A stretch of 64,000 nucleotides of DNA, from positions 20,504 to 84,503 of the forward strand of contig NZ_AOHX01000042.1 in assembly GCF_000337735.1 (NCBI RefSeq). The letters run 5' to 3'. Position numbers and translations under genes: made by a program. Below are positions 8,342 through 17,228 of the stretch, piece by piece. The notes under the pieces are model-generated. The model made no database searches, was not told the DNA's origin, and was given only the letters and a program-made list of their open reading frames with translations. Position 1 is the first letter of the stretch. Every line of letters starts with the position of its first letter. Source of the stretch: Natronorubrum sulfidifaciens JCM 14089 (GTDB lineage: Archaea; Halobacteriota; Halobacteria; Halobacteriales; Natrialbaceae).

Positions 8342-8585
8342 TATAAGTCATTGAGTTACCGATACTCAGTCACATCTTCTGATTAGTCCATAATAAAGAT
8401 GAGGGATGTTACCAAACGATTCGTGAACAGTCCACATATACATCCGATCGCCCGCGCTGGCGATTGGCGGTACATCGTTTCAGGTGTTACTATAGACAAC
8501 TCGTTCAGCTGGCGCTCTCTACCAGTCCACTCTACGGACAAAAACAGACCAACTCGCCTCGAGGAACCGCTTTCCAGCCGGGTCG
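8342..8585. other. Intergenic region: liv promoter and decayed palindromic element
   Basis: 244-bp gap between the liv operon start and the end of gatB, both on the minus strand. Near the liv side is a TATA-like box for the operon (8388-8397, minus strand). At 8474-8495 lies one end of the repetitive element also found at 28121 and 29061. Minus-strand transcripts leaving gatB meet a T-rich stretch near 8540-8550 that could serve as an archaeal terminator. I see no convincing gene here. Confidence 0.55.
8474..8495 (-). repeat. Solo end or decayed copy of the palindromic repeat element
   Basis: ATCGTTTCAGGTGTTACTATAG matches, with one mismatch, the reverse complement of the left end of the copy at 29061-29145. 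The preceding bases GGTAC match the 28121 copy in reverse orientation. A GC-rich inverted repeat (CGATCGC...GCGATTG, about 8447-8466) lies just inside, where the other copies carry their central hairpin. The opposite terminal repeat was not recognised, so the copy is either degenerate or truncated. Confidence 0.55.
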
Positions 8586-10082
8586 TTACGCCTCGAGTTC
8601 GGCTCGCAACAGCTGGTTGACATCGCCGGGGTCGGCGCTGCCGCCGGTCTTTTGCATCACTTGCCCGACGAGGAAGTTGATCGCCCCGTCGTCGCCCGAT
8701 TCGTAGTCGTCGACGGCGTCGGGGTTCTCGTCGATCGCCTCGACGACGGCCTGCTGGACCTCGTCCTCGCCGGTTTTGCCCAGTCCTTCCCGATCGACAA
8801 TCTCGTCGGGAGCGTCCCCGTCGTCGAGCATCGACCGCAGTACGGTCTCGTGGGCGTTTTTCGCCGTAATTTCGTCGTCGGCGACGAGTTCGACGAGTCG
8901 GGTGATGTCCTCGAGTCGGCCCTCGAGATCCGTAATTTCCATATCGCGGTAGTTGAGTTCGCCCAGCAGGTTGTCTGCAACCCACGTCGCCGCCAGATCG
9001 GGGTCGAACTCGCCGGCGACGTCCTCGTAGAAGTCCGCGACCTGCTTCGTCGAGGTGAGCTTCGAGGCGGCTTCCTCACTCAGCCCATACTCGTCCTGGA
9101 ATCGCTCGCGACGTGCCGTCGGGAGTTCAGGAATCGAAATTTCGTCTTTCCAGCCCGAGACGCGAAGCGGCGGCAGGTCGGCCTCCTCGAAGTAGCGGTA
9201 ATCCTTTTCTTCTTCTTTCGAGCGCATCGAGACCGTGATCCCGCGAGACTCGTCCCAGTGGCGGGTCTCCTGTTCGACCGCGCGCCCACGCTGGATCGCG
9301 TTCTTCTGTCGGGTCTCCTCGTAGGCCAAGGCCTTCTCTGCGCCCTTGTGACTCGAGATGTTCTTCACTTCGGTTCGGTTCGCCGCGGCGAGTGCCTCGT
9401 CGCTGATCTCGGTGACGTCGTCGCTTTCGATCTCCTCTTCGGGGATAATCGAGAGGTTGGCGTCGATCCGCAGGCTGCCGTCGCGTTCGGCGTCGAAGAC
9501 GCCGAGATACTCGAGTACTTCCTCGAGTTCGGCCAAGAAGGCACGGACTTCGCCCGGACTGCGGAAGTCGGGGGCTGTGACGATCTCCATCAGTGGCGTG
9601 CCCGCGCGGTTGTAGTCGACGAGCGTGTAGTCGGCCGAATCGATGCCGCCACCGCCGCCGATGTGCTGGAGGCTGCCCGGGTCCTCCTCTAAGTGGGCGC
9701 GCTCGATCGTGACGGTTCGGCGCTGGCCCTCGACACTGATCTCGAGGTCGCCGTCCTGACAGATCGGCTCGTCGTACTGGGTGATCTGGAAGTTCTTGGG
9801 CAGGTCGGGGTAGTAGTAGTTCTTCCGGTGGAAGCGGGTCTCCTCGGGGATGTCGGCGTCGATCGCCTTGCCGATCTTGACGGCGGCTTCGACGGCGGCC
9901 TCGTTGAGCACCGGCAACGCCCCCGGCAGGCCGAGACAGACCGGACAGACGTTCTCGTTTGGCTCGTCAGTCTGGTCGGTCGAACACCCACAGAAGATCT
10001 TCGTGTCGGTCTCCAGCTGAACGTGGACCTCGAGGCCGATGACGGTCACGAGGTCGCCCTGCTGGACGGTCTGAGCAGTCAT
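8586..10082 (-). CDS. gatB: Asp-tRNA(Asn)/Glu-tRNA(Gln) amidotransferase subunit B
   Basis: 498-residue GatB. The start MTAQTVQQGDLVTVIGLEVH and the block FCGCSTDQTDEPNENVCPVC are characteristic, with paired Cys-x-Cys and Cys-x2-Cys zinc ligands. YYYPDLPKNFQITQYD and DYNRAGTPLMEIVT are strongly conserved GatB segments. The C-terminal 150 residues form the YqeY-like tRNA-binding domain. It converts mischarged Glu-tRNA(Gln) or Asp-tRNA(Asn) to the amidated form with GatA and GatC, which are not in this window. The ATG at 10082 was chosen because the family begins here; the longer reading adds about 96 residues without similarity to GatB. Confidence 0.93.
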   Translation of the reverse strand: MTAQTVQQGDLVTVIGLEVHVQLETDTKIFCGCSTDQTDEPNENVCPVCLGLPGALPVLNEAAVEAAVKIGKAIDADIPEETRFHRKNYYYPDLPKNFQITQYDEPICQDGDLEISVEGQRRTVTIERAHLEEDPGSLQHIGGGGGIDSADYTLVDYNRAGTPLMEIVTAPDFRSPGEVRAFLAELEEVLEYLGVFDAERDGSLRIDANLSIIPEEEIESDDVTEISDEALAAANRTEVKNISSHKGAEKALAYEETRQKNAIQRGRAVEQETRHWDESRGITVSMRSKEEEKDYRYFEEADLPPLRVSGWKDEISIPELPTARRERFQDEYGLSEEAASKLTSTKQVADFYEDVAGEFDPDLAATWVADNLLGELNYRDMEITDLEGRLEDITRLVELVADDEITAKNAHETVLRSMLDDGDAPDEIVDREGLGKTGEDEVQQAVVEAIDENPDAVDDYESGDDGAINFLVGQVMQKTGGSADPGDVNQLLRAELEA

Positions 10083-10149
10083 TGCGCCTCGATTCGGGCC
10101 GGGCCGGGTAAAACGTAACGGGACGGACTCGAGTCGCCAGCCGTCAGTC

Positions 10150-10827
10150 TCAATCGACGACGGTGATGCCACCGAACGCGGCGAACCCGGTGACGACGAG
10201 ATCGACCTCGTCGTGTTCTTCGGCCCGGCGTGGCCGTTCGTCCGCTGCACCGCCAAAGATTGGGAGGACATCGACCTGCACGTTCCAGTCAGTCGGGACG
10301 CGGACGTCGACGCCGCCGAACACGGCCGTTGCGTTGACTCGAGCCGGCCGATCGGAGACGGTTGCATCACGAAGGTCGAGATCGACGCCGCCGAACACGG
10401 CTGTCAGCTCGCCGCCGACGAATCCGGCAGTCGTCACCCGTCGGTCGGCTCCACCGAACAGCCCGACCGCCGTCACGAACGCGTCGCTGACCTCGTACGC
10501 CCGCGCCCGGTACCGGCCGAGGATCACAGAGAGGCCGAGCAAGACGATAAGCAGAGGCCAGAACGCCTCGAAGTCACGCCATTCGACGACTCCCAGCGTG
10601 GCGAGTTGCCAGCCGCCAGCGACGACGATGACGACCAGCGGGCCGGCGACGTTCCGGAGGCGACTCGAGACGAGCGCATAGATACCGGCAATCACGAACA
10701 GTGACGGGACGAACTGGAGGAGCTGTGTCGTATCGTACACGCCAGTGGTGTCGAGCAACAGAAAGAGACCGAACAGGACGATGAACCCGCCGAGGAGTGC
10801 CTGGGCGGAAAGACGGCGCGAAGACAT
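10150..10827 (-). CDS. LiaF-like membrane protein (DUF5668 plus LiaF C-terminal domain)
   Basis: 225 residues. The N-terminal half contains about four membrane helices arranged as two hairpins (residues about 8-28, 36-52, 60-80 and 88-105). The C-terminal half is a beta-rich region with repeated VFGGVDL, AVFGGVDV and PIFGGA motifs, typical of LiaF or cell-wall-active-antibiotic-response proteins. In bacteria LiaF inhibits an envelope-stress two-component system; whether this role holds in archaea is unknown. No kinase/regulator pair is adjacent. A TATA-like TTTTATTTATG lies about 28 nt upstream on the minus strand, consistent with a leaderless transcript. Confidence 0.7.
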   Translation of the reverse strand: MSSRRLSAQALLGGFIVLFGLFLLLDTTGVYDTTQLLQFVPSLFVIAGIYALVSSRLRNVAGPLVVIVVAGGWQLATLGVVEWRDFEAFWPLLIVLLGLSVILGRYRARAYEVSDAFVTAVGLFGGADRRVTTAGFVGGELTAVFGGVDLDLRDATVSDRPARVNATAVFGGVDVRVPTDWNVQVDVLPIFGGAADERPRRAEEHDEVDLVVTGFAAFGGITVVD

Positions 10828-10899
10828 ACATACAAACCAGACTGATCACATAAATAAAACTACGGATGAAGACGGCGATGACACTCGCGTCGGCGCTGC

Positions 10900-13800
10900 C
10901 TACTGCCGTTCGGCGAGCGCCGCAGCGACGACCTCGATCGGCGTCGGCGGCTTCTCGGTCGCACCGGGACGGTCCTCGAGTTGGGTCCGACAGGATGCGC
11001 CGGGAGCGACGACGCGCTCGGCCGTGCTGTCGTCGACCTGTTCGTAGAGGACCTCACCGATGGCCTTACTCATCGAGTAGTGTTCGACCTCGTAGCCAAA
11101 GGAGCCGGCCATTCCACAGCACGTCGAATCGAGCGGATCGACCGCGTAGCCGGCCCGTCGAAGAACGCCGACGGCGTGGTGGTCTTTCGCGTGGGCCTTC
11201 TGATGGCAGTGGCCGTGGTAGGCGAGGTGTTCGTCGGGGGCCGCGAACTCGATGTCGGCGTCGAGATCGAACTGATCGATGTACTCACAGACGCCGTAGG
11301 TGTTCGTGGCGACCGCCTCGACCTCCGGATGGTCGAACAGGTCGAGATAATCCGACTGGACCATGACGGCGTCGGAGGGCTCGATCAGGACGACGTCGTA
11401 CCCGTCCTCGACGTACGGCAGGAGTTCGTGGACGGTGTCGGTCGCGTCCTCAGCGGCCTGACCGAGCAGCCCCTTCGAGTACGCTGGCCGACCGACATCG
11501 CGTGGGTCAGCAATCTCGACGTGGACGCCTGCGGCCTCGAGCACTGCGAGGGCGGCCTCTCCGGCCTCGGGATACTCGTGGTTGGTGTAGACGTCGGGAA
11601 CGAGGACGACGCGACGGTCGGCCTCGCGGGCTGAGACGGCGGGTCGGTGGTCCGCGACGCGTTTTGCGAACGTGTTGCGCTGGAACGTCGGCAGGTCGCG
11701 CTCCCGGGAGATCCCCAGCAGTTTCTCGGTGAGCAGGCCGCTGCCGGGCAGATTCGCCGCCCAGTTCGAGACGGGCGCGGTGGCGGAGCCGACTTTCGCG
11801 AGCGTGTCGAAGTTCGTAAAGAACCGATCGCGAAGCGAGACGCCGTTTCGCTTGTGATGTTCGTAGGTAAGTTCGGCCTTCAGCTTGGCCATGTCGACCC
11901 CGCTCGGGCAGTCGTGCTTGCAGCCCTTACAGCCGATACAGAGGTCGAGGACCTCCTCGACGAACTCGTCGTCGAACTGCTCGTCGGGATCCAACTCGCC
12001 GCTCATCGCCGCCCGGAGCATGTTCGCGCGGCCGCGCGTCGAGAGGATCTCCTCGTCCTCGGCCCGGAACGTCGGGCACATCACGCCGCCGGTCGTGGAC
12101 TGCTCGCCGCGACAGCCGCCACAGCCGTGACAGAGTTCGGTCATCCCCTGAAAGCCCTGCTCGGTGTCCCACTCGAGGACGGGGTCGAAGCCGGCGTTGA
12201 ACTCGTAGTCGGGGCCGAAGCGGTGGTTTTCGGTCATGTCGGTCTGGTCACCGTCACGGCCCCGTGACGAGCCTCCGATCGCGTCGCTCGCGGAGACGCC
12301 GTCGCGGAAGACGACCTGCCCAGGGTTGAGCAGCCAGTCGGGGTCGAACGCCGTTTTGAGCTCCTGGAACGTCTCCCAGAGTTCCTCGCCGTACAGTTTG
12401 CGGTTCCACTGGGTTCGGGCGCGGCCGTCGCCGTGTTCGCCCGAAACGGAGCCGTCGTACTCGACGACGAGGTCGGTCACGGCGTCCGTGATCGACTCCA
12501 TGTCCTCGAGGCCCGCCTCGGTTTTCGTGTTCACGAGCGGGCGGATATGGAGGACCCCCGGCCCAGCGTGGGCGTAGAAGCTGGCGTAGGTGTCGTGGTC
12601 CTCGAGGACATCCTGGAAGTCGGCGACGAACGCACGGAGGTTCGCCGGTGGGATGCCGGTGTCTTCGATGAAGGCGACGTGTTTCTCGTCGGTCGTCCGC
12701 GAGAGCAAGATCGGAAGACCGGATTTGCGCAGCTTCCAGATCTTCGCGCGGCTGTCGGCGTCGTAGGCCTCGATGGTGTCGAACGCGAGCACGTCGCTCG
12801 CAGTGGCGACCCGCTCGTCCTCGTCGTCGGCGTCGCCTTCGGGATCGACGGTCGGACAGCGATCTGCGAGCAGGTTCGCGACCTTTCGTTTGCCGTCGGC
12901 GACGTCGTCGGCGTAAAACTCGACGATCAGGACCGCAGCTGTCCCGTCCGGTAGCATCTCGGTGACGGGCGCGAACTCGGGGGTATCTCGGGCGAGGTCG
13001 ATCATCACGTCGTCGAGTACCTCGACCGCCGCCGGATCGTGTTCGACGATCGGCTCGACGTCGTCCATCGCCTCGAGGACACTGTCGTAAGCGAGCAAGG
13101 CCATGCTCTTTTCTTCCGGAATGGGCTCGAGCGAGACGGTCGCCTCGGTGACGATCGCAAGCGTTCCCTCGCTGCCACAGAGCAGTTTCGCGAGGTTGAT
13201 CGTCCCGCCCTCGGCGTCGGGTTCGCCGATGCCGCGCTCGCCGCCGTAGGCGTCCTCGACGAGCCAGTCCAGATTGTACCCCGAGACGTTACGCTTCAGG
13301 TCGGGGTACTGCTCGTCGATCAGGTCGCCCTGTTCCTCTAAGATGCGTGCGACTTCGGCGTAGATCGCCGACTCGAGGTCGTCACCGTCTGCGAGTTCCA
13401 GGACTTCCTCGAGGGCGACCTCGCCGAAGGTGGTGACGGTGCCGTCCGCGAGCACGACCTCGACCTCCTCGACGTAGGCGTCGGTTTTGCCGTACTGCAG
13501 CGAGTGTGCGCCCGTCGAGTTGTTGCCGATCGCGCCGCCGAGCGCGCTCTTGTCGCCCCAGGCGGGGTCGGGTGCGAACTTCAGGTCGTGGGGGGCGAGC
13601 GCTTCGTTGAGCGAGCCGAGGTAGATCCCCGACTGGGCGGTCGCCCGCCGCTCGTCGGGGTCGATGTTCACGACGCCGTCCATGTACGTCGTGAAATCGA
13701 GGACGACAGCCTCGTTGACCGTCTGGCCGGCGAGGCTCGTCCCGCCGCCGCGCGGGAGAACGGGAATCCCCTGCTCGGCGCAGTAGGCGACGACGCTCGC

Positions 13801-14028
13801 GACGTCGTCGGTCGACGTCGGGAAGACGACACCGACCGGCGTCACGTCGTAGATGCTCGCGTCGGTCGCGTACATCCGCCTCGAGTAGCTATCGAAGCGA
13901 ACGTCGCCATCGACCCGGGCCTCGAGGGCAGCGAGCAGATCGGGTCGGTCGACATCGTCGCTCTGATAGTCGTAGTTCGCTTCGGGGTCGGCCGCTGGAT
14001 CGAGTCGGTTCGGTGGTGTGATTGTCAT
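10900..14028 (-). CDS. FAD-linked dehydrogenase fused to Fe-S/CCG module (D-lactate or glycolate dehydrogenase type)
   Basis: 1042-residue fusion. Residues about 60-270 are a FAD_binding_4 domain (GVVFPTSTDDVASVVAY, PRGGGTSLAGQTV); about 300-560 is the FAD-oxidase C-terminal domain ending SGEHGDGRA...LLNPGQV. About residue 632 begins CHGCGGC and about 697 CIGCKGCKHDCP, two ferredoxin-type clusters. The C-terminus has CCG-domain motifs CHQKAHAKDHH and TCCGMAGSFGYE (about residue 972). This is the GlcD-GlcF-like or Dld arrangement in one chain. It oxidises a 2-hydroxy acid and passes electrons via Fe-S centres, probably to the membrane quinone pool. It diverges from lutC-lutB, supporting D-lactate or glycolate as substrate; the choice is not decided by sequence. 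Confidence 0.85.
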   Translation of the reverse strand: MTITPPNRLDPAADPEANYDYQSDDVDRPDLLAALEARVDGDVRFDSYSRRMYATDASIYDVTPVGVVFPTSTDDVASVVAYCAEQGIPVLPRGGGTSLAGQTVNEAVVLDFTTYMDGVVNIDPDERRATAQSGIYLGSLNEALAPHDLKFAPDPAWGDKSALGGAIGNNSTGAHSLQYGKTDAYVEEVEVVLADGTVTTFGEVALEEVLELADGDDLESAIYAEVARILEEQGDLIDEQYPDLKRNVSGYNLDWLVEDAYGGERGIGEPDAEGGTINLAKLLCGSEGTLAIVTEATVSLEPIPEEKSMALLAYDSVLEAMDDVEPIVEHDPAAVEVLDDVMIDLARDTPEFAPVTEMLPDGTAAVLIVEFYADDVADGKRKVANLLADRCPTVDPEGDADDEDERVATASDVLAFDTIEAYDADSRAKIWKLRKSGLPILLSRTTDEKHVAFIEDTGIPPANLRAFVADFQDVLEDHDTYASFYAHAGPGVLHIRPLVNTKTEAGLEDMESITDAVTDLVVEYDGSVSGEHGDGRARTQWNRKLYGEELWETFQELKTAFDPDWLLNPGQVVFRDGVSASDAIGGSSRGRDGDQTDMTENHRFGPDYEFNAGFDPVLEWDTEQGFQGMTELCHGCGGCRGEQSTTGGVMCPTFRAEDEEILSTRGRANMLRAAMSGELDPDEQFDDEFVEEVLDLCIGCKGCKHDCPSGVDMAKLKAELTYEHHKRNGVSLRDRFFTNFDTLAKVGSATAPVSNWAANLPGSGLLTEKLLGISRERDLPTFQRNTFAKRVADHRPAVSAREADRRVVLVPDVYTNHEYPEAGEAALAVLEAAGVHVEIADPRDVGRPAYSKGLLGQAAEDATDTVHELLPYVEDGYDVVLIEPSDAVMVQSDYLDLFDHPEVEAVATNTYGVCEYIDQFDLDADIEFAAPDEHLAYHGHCHQKAHAKDHHAVGVLRRAGYAVDPLDSTCCGMAGSFGYEVEHYSMSKAIGEVLYEQVDDSTAERVVAPGASCRTQLEDRPGATEKPPTPIEVVAAALAERQ

Positions 14029-14228
14029 TGGATTTGGGGGAGGGTGTCCGGTGGTGTCGATCGAATACTACGTGAGAGCAGTATTGGAAGCCGATCCTTA
14101 TACTGCCAGCGACGGGTCAACGCGCCGTCGGGACGCGGACGGAGGCGGCAATCGTCGTCGGGAGTCCGCACCATTGCGTGGGCTTGTGTAGCACAACAGT
14201 AATATCCGTGGGGCTAAAGCCTCGAGGT
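14029..14228. promoter_or_regulatory. Divergent promoter region with inverted repeats (dehydrogenase / lutC)
   Basis: 200-bp region between two oppositely transcribed lactate-type operons. A perfect inverted repeat GCAGTAT (14078-14084) / ATACTGC (14100-14106), 15-nt spacer, overlaps a TATA-like CTTATAC that could serve the minus-strand gene. A second inverted repeat, AATACT (14064-14069) / AGTATT (14080-14085), interlocks with it. For lutC, AGTAATATCC at about 14197-14206 lies about 26 nt before the ATG, suggesting a leaderless start. The palindromes are candidate operators for a shared regulator; no regulator gene is adjacent. Confidence 0.5.
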
Positions 14229-14753
14229 ATGAGCGCCGAGACAGGGGCGATCCGGCGACGGTTCGAAGCGTCGCTCGCCGACCTCGACGTCCCCGTAACC
14301 AGCACGACCCCGGCCGCGTTCGAGTCGACACTCGAGACGATTGCGTCCGACCCAACCGTCGGAACGACGCTGCCTTTCGAGGGTGTGTCGCTGCCCGAGT
14401 GGGTCGACGACGAACCCACGCCGGCGACGCTCGAGAGGGCGACGACGAGTGTCACTGCGGCCTCGCTCGGGATCGCGGATTACGGCAGCGTCGTGTTGCC
14501 GTCGACGCCCGACGGCAGCGAGCAGGTGAGCCTCTTTCCGGACCTCCACGTCCCCGTGCTTCGGGAGGCGGATCTCGTCGCGGATATGCCGACGGCGATC
14601 GAACGGCTCGGCCCCCACCTTCGAGACGGCGAAAGCGCCATCGTCGCGACCGGTCCCAGCGCGACCGCCGATATGGGCGCACTCGTCAAGGGTGCTCACG
14701 GCCCGAAAGACGTCCACGTGCTCGTCCTCGAGTCCGAGGGTGATGACGAATGA
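14229..14753 (+). CDS. lutC: LutC-like LUD domain protein (lactate utilization)
   Basis: 174-residue LUD domain protein of the LutC/YkgG type. Visible features are LGIADYGSVVLPST in the middle, DLHVPVLREADLV, and the terminal segment VATGPSATADM followed by KGAHGPKDVHVL, which corresponds to the conserved LutC C-terminus. The ATG giving MSAETGAI was chosen; the open frame extends upstream only through promoter sequence. Its stop overlaps the start of the lutB gene (ATGA), so the pair is co-translated. In bacteria LutABC oxidises L-lactate to pyruvate. Present here with a LutB-LutA fusion, which makes a complete three-domain set. Confidence 0.82.
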   Translation: MSAETGAIRRRFEASLADLDVPVTSTTPAAFESTLETIASDPTVGTTLPFEGVSLPEWVDDEPTPATLERATTSVTAASLGIADYGSVVLPSTPDGSEQVSLFPDLHVPVLREADLVADMPTAIERLGPHLRDGESAIVATGPSATADMGALVKGAHGPKDVHVLVLESEGDDE

Positions 14754-16978
14754 GCGGGAACGCACGCGAACAGAAGGCCGACCACATCCGTCATCTCCTC
14801 GAGACCGAAGGCGACGCCGTCGAGGCGAACACGCTCGGCTTCAACGATGGCCGCTACGAGTCAGTGGCGGACCTCGAGGATTACGAGGGGTTGAAAAGTG
14901 AGGCCCGTGCGATCAAAGAGGACGCCATCGAGCGACTGCCGGCGCTGATCGACGAGCTGACCGAGACCGTCGAGGCAAACGGCGGCACGGTCTACATCGC
15001 CGACGACGCGGCCGACGCCAACCGATACATCCGCGAGGTCGCCAGCGAGAAAGAGGCCGAGCGACTCGTCAAATCGAAGTCGATGACCAGCGAGGAACTC
15101 GAGGTCAACGAGGCCCTCGAGGCCGACGGCGTCGACGTCGTCGAAACCGACCTCGGTGAGTGGGTCCTGCAGGTCGCAGACGAAGCGCCCTCCCACATCG
15201 TCGCCCCGGCGATCCACAAATCCCGCGAGGAGATTGCCCGCCTGTTCAACGAGCAGTTCGACCCCGACGAGCCGCTCGAGACCGCCGAGGAGTTGACGAT
15301 GTTCGCTCGCGACCGACTCGGCGAACTGATCCGGGAGGCCGACGTCGGGATGACCGGCGCGAACTTCATCACAGCCGATTCGGGCTCGCTCATGCTTGTG
15401 ACGAGCGAGGGCAACGCCCGAAAGTCGGCCGTCGTCCCCGATACGCACGTCGCGGTCGCGGGCGTCGAGAAGATCGTGCCGTCAGTCGAAGACCTCGCGC
15501 CGTTTATCGAACTGATCGGCCGCTCGGGAACGGGTCAGGACATCACCTCCTATATTTCGTTGCTGACGCCGCCGGTCGACTCGCCGGTCGTCGACATCGA
15601 CGATCCCGACGTCGCCTTTGCCGACCGTGACGATGACCGCGACTTTCACCTCGTGCTCATCGACAACGGCCGTATGGCGATGCGCGAGGACGATCAGCTC
15701 AAGGAGACGCTGTACTGCATCCGGTGTTCGGCCTGTGCGAACACCTGTGGAAACTTCCAGTCCGTCGGCGGCCATGCCTTCGGCGGCGAGACCTATACGG
15801 GCGGCATCGCGACCGGCTGGGAAGCCGGCGTCCACGGGCAAGACAGCGCCGCCGAGTTCAACGACCTCTGTACCGGCTGCTCGCGCTGTGTCGAGGCCTG
15901 TCCGGTCGAGATCGACATCCCGTGGATCAACACCGTCGTCAGGGACCGCATCAACCGCGACGGCGACGCCGGCCGCTTCGAGTTCGTCTACGACGAACTG
16001 GTCCCCGACGAGGAAGCGACCGGGAGCATCGGCCTCCAGAAGCGCCTCTTCGGCAACTATGAGACGCTGGCGAAACTTGGCTCGGCGACCGCGCCGCTGT
16101 CGAACTGGACCGCCGGCCTTGAGCCCGTCAGATCCCTCCTCGAGCGCACTGCCGGTATCGACCGTCGCCGCGCGCTACCCGCGTTCGAACGCGAGACGCT
16201 CGTCGACTGGTTCGAGGCGCGCGGCCCGCGCGTGTCCGCCGCCGACGCCGAACGCGAAGCCGTCCTCTACCCCGACACCTACACGAACTACATCGACGTC
16301 GACCGCGGGAAGGCGGCCGTCCGCGTCCTCGAGGCCATGGACGTCCACGTCCGGATTCCAGCGGTCAGCGAAAGCGGCCGTGCACCGCTCTCACAGGGGA
16401 TGATCGCGACCGCCGACGCGAAGGCAAGTCGCGTCTACGCCGCGCTGGCCGAACACCTCGATGCCGGCCGCGATATCGTCGTCATCGAGCCGAGCGATCT
16501 GGCGATGTTCCACCGCGAGTACGAGAAGCTCCTCCCCGAGGCCTCGTTCGAGCGCCTCCGTGCGGGCAGCTACGAGGTCATCGAGTACGTCTACGGCTGC
16601 CTCGAGAACGGAGCCAACGGGGCCCGACTGCGAACCGGCGACGGCGGGCCGGCGATCGCCTACCACTCCCACTGCCAGCAGCGGACGATGGGCGTCGATC
16701 GCTACACGCGGGCCGTCTTCGAAGCCCTCAACTACGACGTTCTCGAGAGCGATGTCGAGTGCTGTGGGATGGCCGGCTCGTTCGGATATAAACAGGAGTA
16801 CTACGAGCTGAGCATGGACGTCGGCGACCGACTCGCCGAGCAGTTCAGCGCACCCGAGGCGAAGAACCGACTGGTCGTCGCCAGCGGCACCTCGTGTGAG
16901 GACCAACTCGAGGACTTGCTCGAGCGCGACGCGTCCCATCCGGTCGAAGTGCTCGATCCGCGCTCGCGGCTTCGCTGA
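14750..16978 (+). CDS. LutB-LutA fusion: LUD, 4Fe-4S and CCG domain L-lactate oxidation protein
   Basis: 742 residues. The N-terminal 300 residues are the LUD domain of LutB (VGMTGANFITADSGSLMLVT, VAVAGVEKIVPS). CIRCSACANTC (about 323) and CTGCSRCVEACP (about 374) are two 4Fe-4S motifs. The C-terminal third is a LutA/CCG-like domain with YHSHCQQRTMG and ECCGMAGSFGYK (about 670). Separate LutA and LutB occur in Bacillus; here they are one chain. The C-terminal half (from ETLAKLGSATAPLSNW) is clearly paralogous to the C-terminal half of the divergent FAD dehydrogenase (DTLAKVGSATAPVSNW). Probable role: oxidation of L-lactate to pyruvate in the cytoplasm. Confidence 0.82.
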   Translation: MSGNAREQKADHIRHLLETEGDAVEANTLGFNDGRYESVADLEDYEGLKSEARAIKEDAIERLPALIDELTETVEANGGTVYIADDAADANRYIREVASEKEAERLVKSKSMTSEELEVNEALEADGVDVVETDLGEWVLQVADEAPSHIVAPAIHKSREEIARLFNEQFDPDEPLETAEELTMFARDRLGELIREADVGMTGANFITADSGSLMLVTSEGNARKSAVVPDTHVAVAGVEKIVPSVEDLAPFIELIGRSGTGQDITSYISLLTPPVDSPVVDIDDPDVAFADRDDDRDFHLVLIDNGRMAMREDDQLKETLYCIRCSACANTCGNFQSVGGHAFGGETYTGGIATGWEAGVHGQDSAAEFNDLCTGCSRCVEACPVEIDIPWINTVVRDRINRDGDAGRFEFVYDELVPDEEATGSIGLQKRLFGNYETLAKLGSATAPLSNWTAGLEPVRSLLERTAGIDRRRALPAFERETLVDWFEARGPRVSAADAEREAVLYPDTYTNYIDVDRGKAAVRVLEAMDVHVRIPAVSESGRAPLSQGMIATADAKASRVYAALAEHLDAGRDIVVIEPSDLAMFHREYEKLLPEASFERLRAGSYEVIEYVYGCLENGANGARLRTGDGGPAIAYHSHCQQRTMGVDRYTRAVFEALNYDVLESDVECCGMAGSFGYKQEYYELSMDVGDRLAEQFSAPEAKNRLVVASGTSCEDQLEDLLERDASHPVEVLDPRSRLR

Positions 16979-17228
16979 GAGCCGTCGATAGCAGCAATAA
17001 CAGTAGTCGGTATCACAGTTTCTTTATTCAGTGAGAGAGGTGAAACTCGTGCTCAGTAGAGAGGGTTCACGTAGCATATTGAGGTATTGGTGTTTTTTCA
17101 CCAGTCCGTATTGTCCAAATGTCAAGAGTATATGTGGTTCAATTGCCACTATTTTATATAGGGGTCTGACGTAGGATAGTGTGAGTCGACTGTAGCAGTT
17201 CTCCAACGCTCAAGAGAGGCAAGTAATC
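16979..17228. promoter_or_regulatory. AT-rich intergenic region with promoter of the small Tat protein
   Basis: 250 bp of distinctly lower GC than the flanks. It contains the left 14-bp inverted repeat (17019-17032), a small hairpin TGGTG-TTTTTT-CACCA (17088-17103) and a strong TATA-like TTTTATATAGG at about 17151-17161. Transcription from that box would start near 17185, leaving about a 45-nt leader with GAGAGG close to the ATG at 17229 as a ribosome-binding site. A 60-residue minus-strand frame here shows no protein-like features. Confidence 0.5.
17019..17032 (+). repeat. 14-bp inverted repeat, left arm
   Basis: TTTCTTTATTCAGT at this position is repeated exactly in reverse complement at 17652-17665, 619 bp away. 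The pair brackets a single small gene in an AT-richer stretch. The arms could be terminal repeats of a small mobile cassette or chance AT-rich sequence; no target duplication was recognised. Confidence 0.45.

Noticed and set aside
17024-17206. 60-codon minus-strand frame in the AT-rich island
   Set aside because: Overlaps the promoter of the small Tat protein and has no signal, domain or biased third positions.
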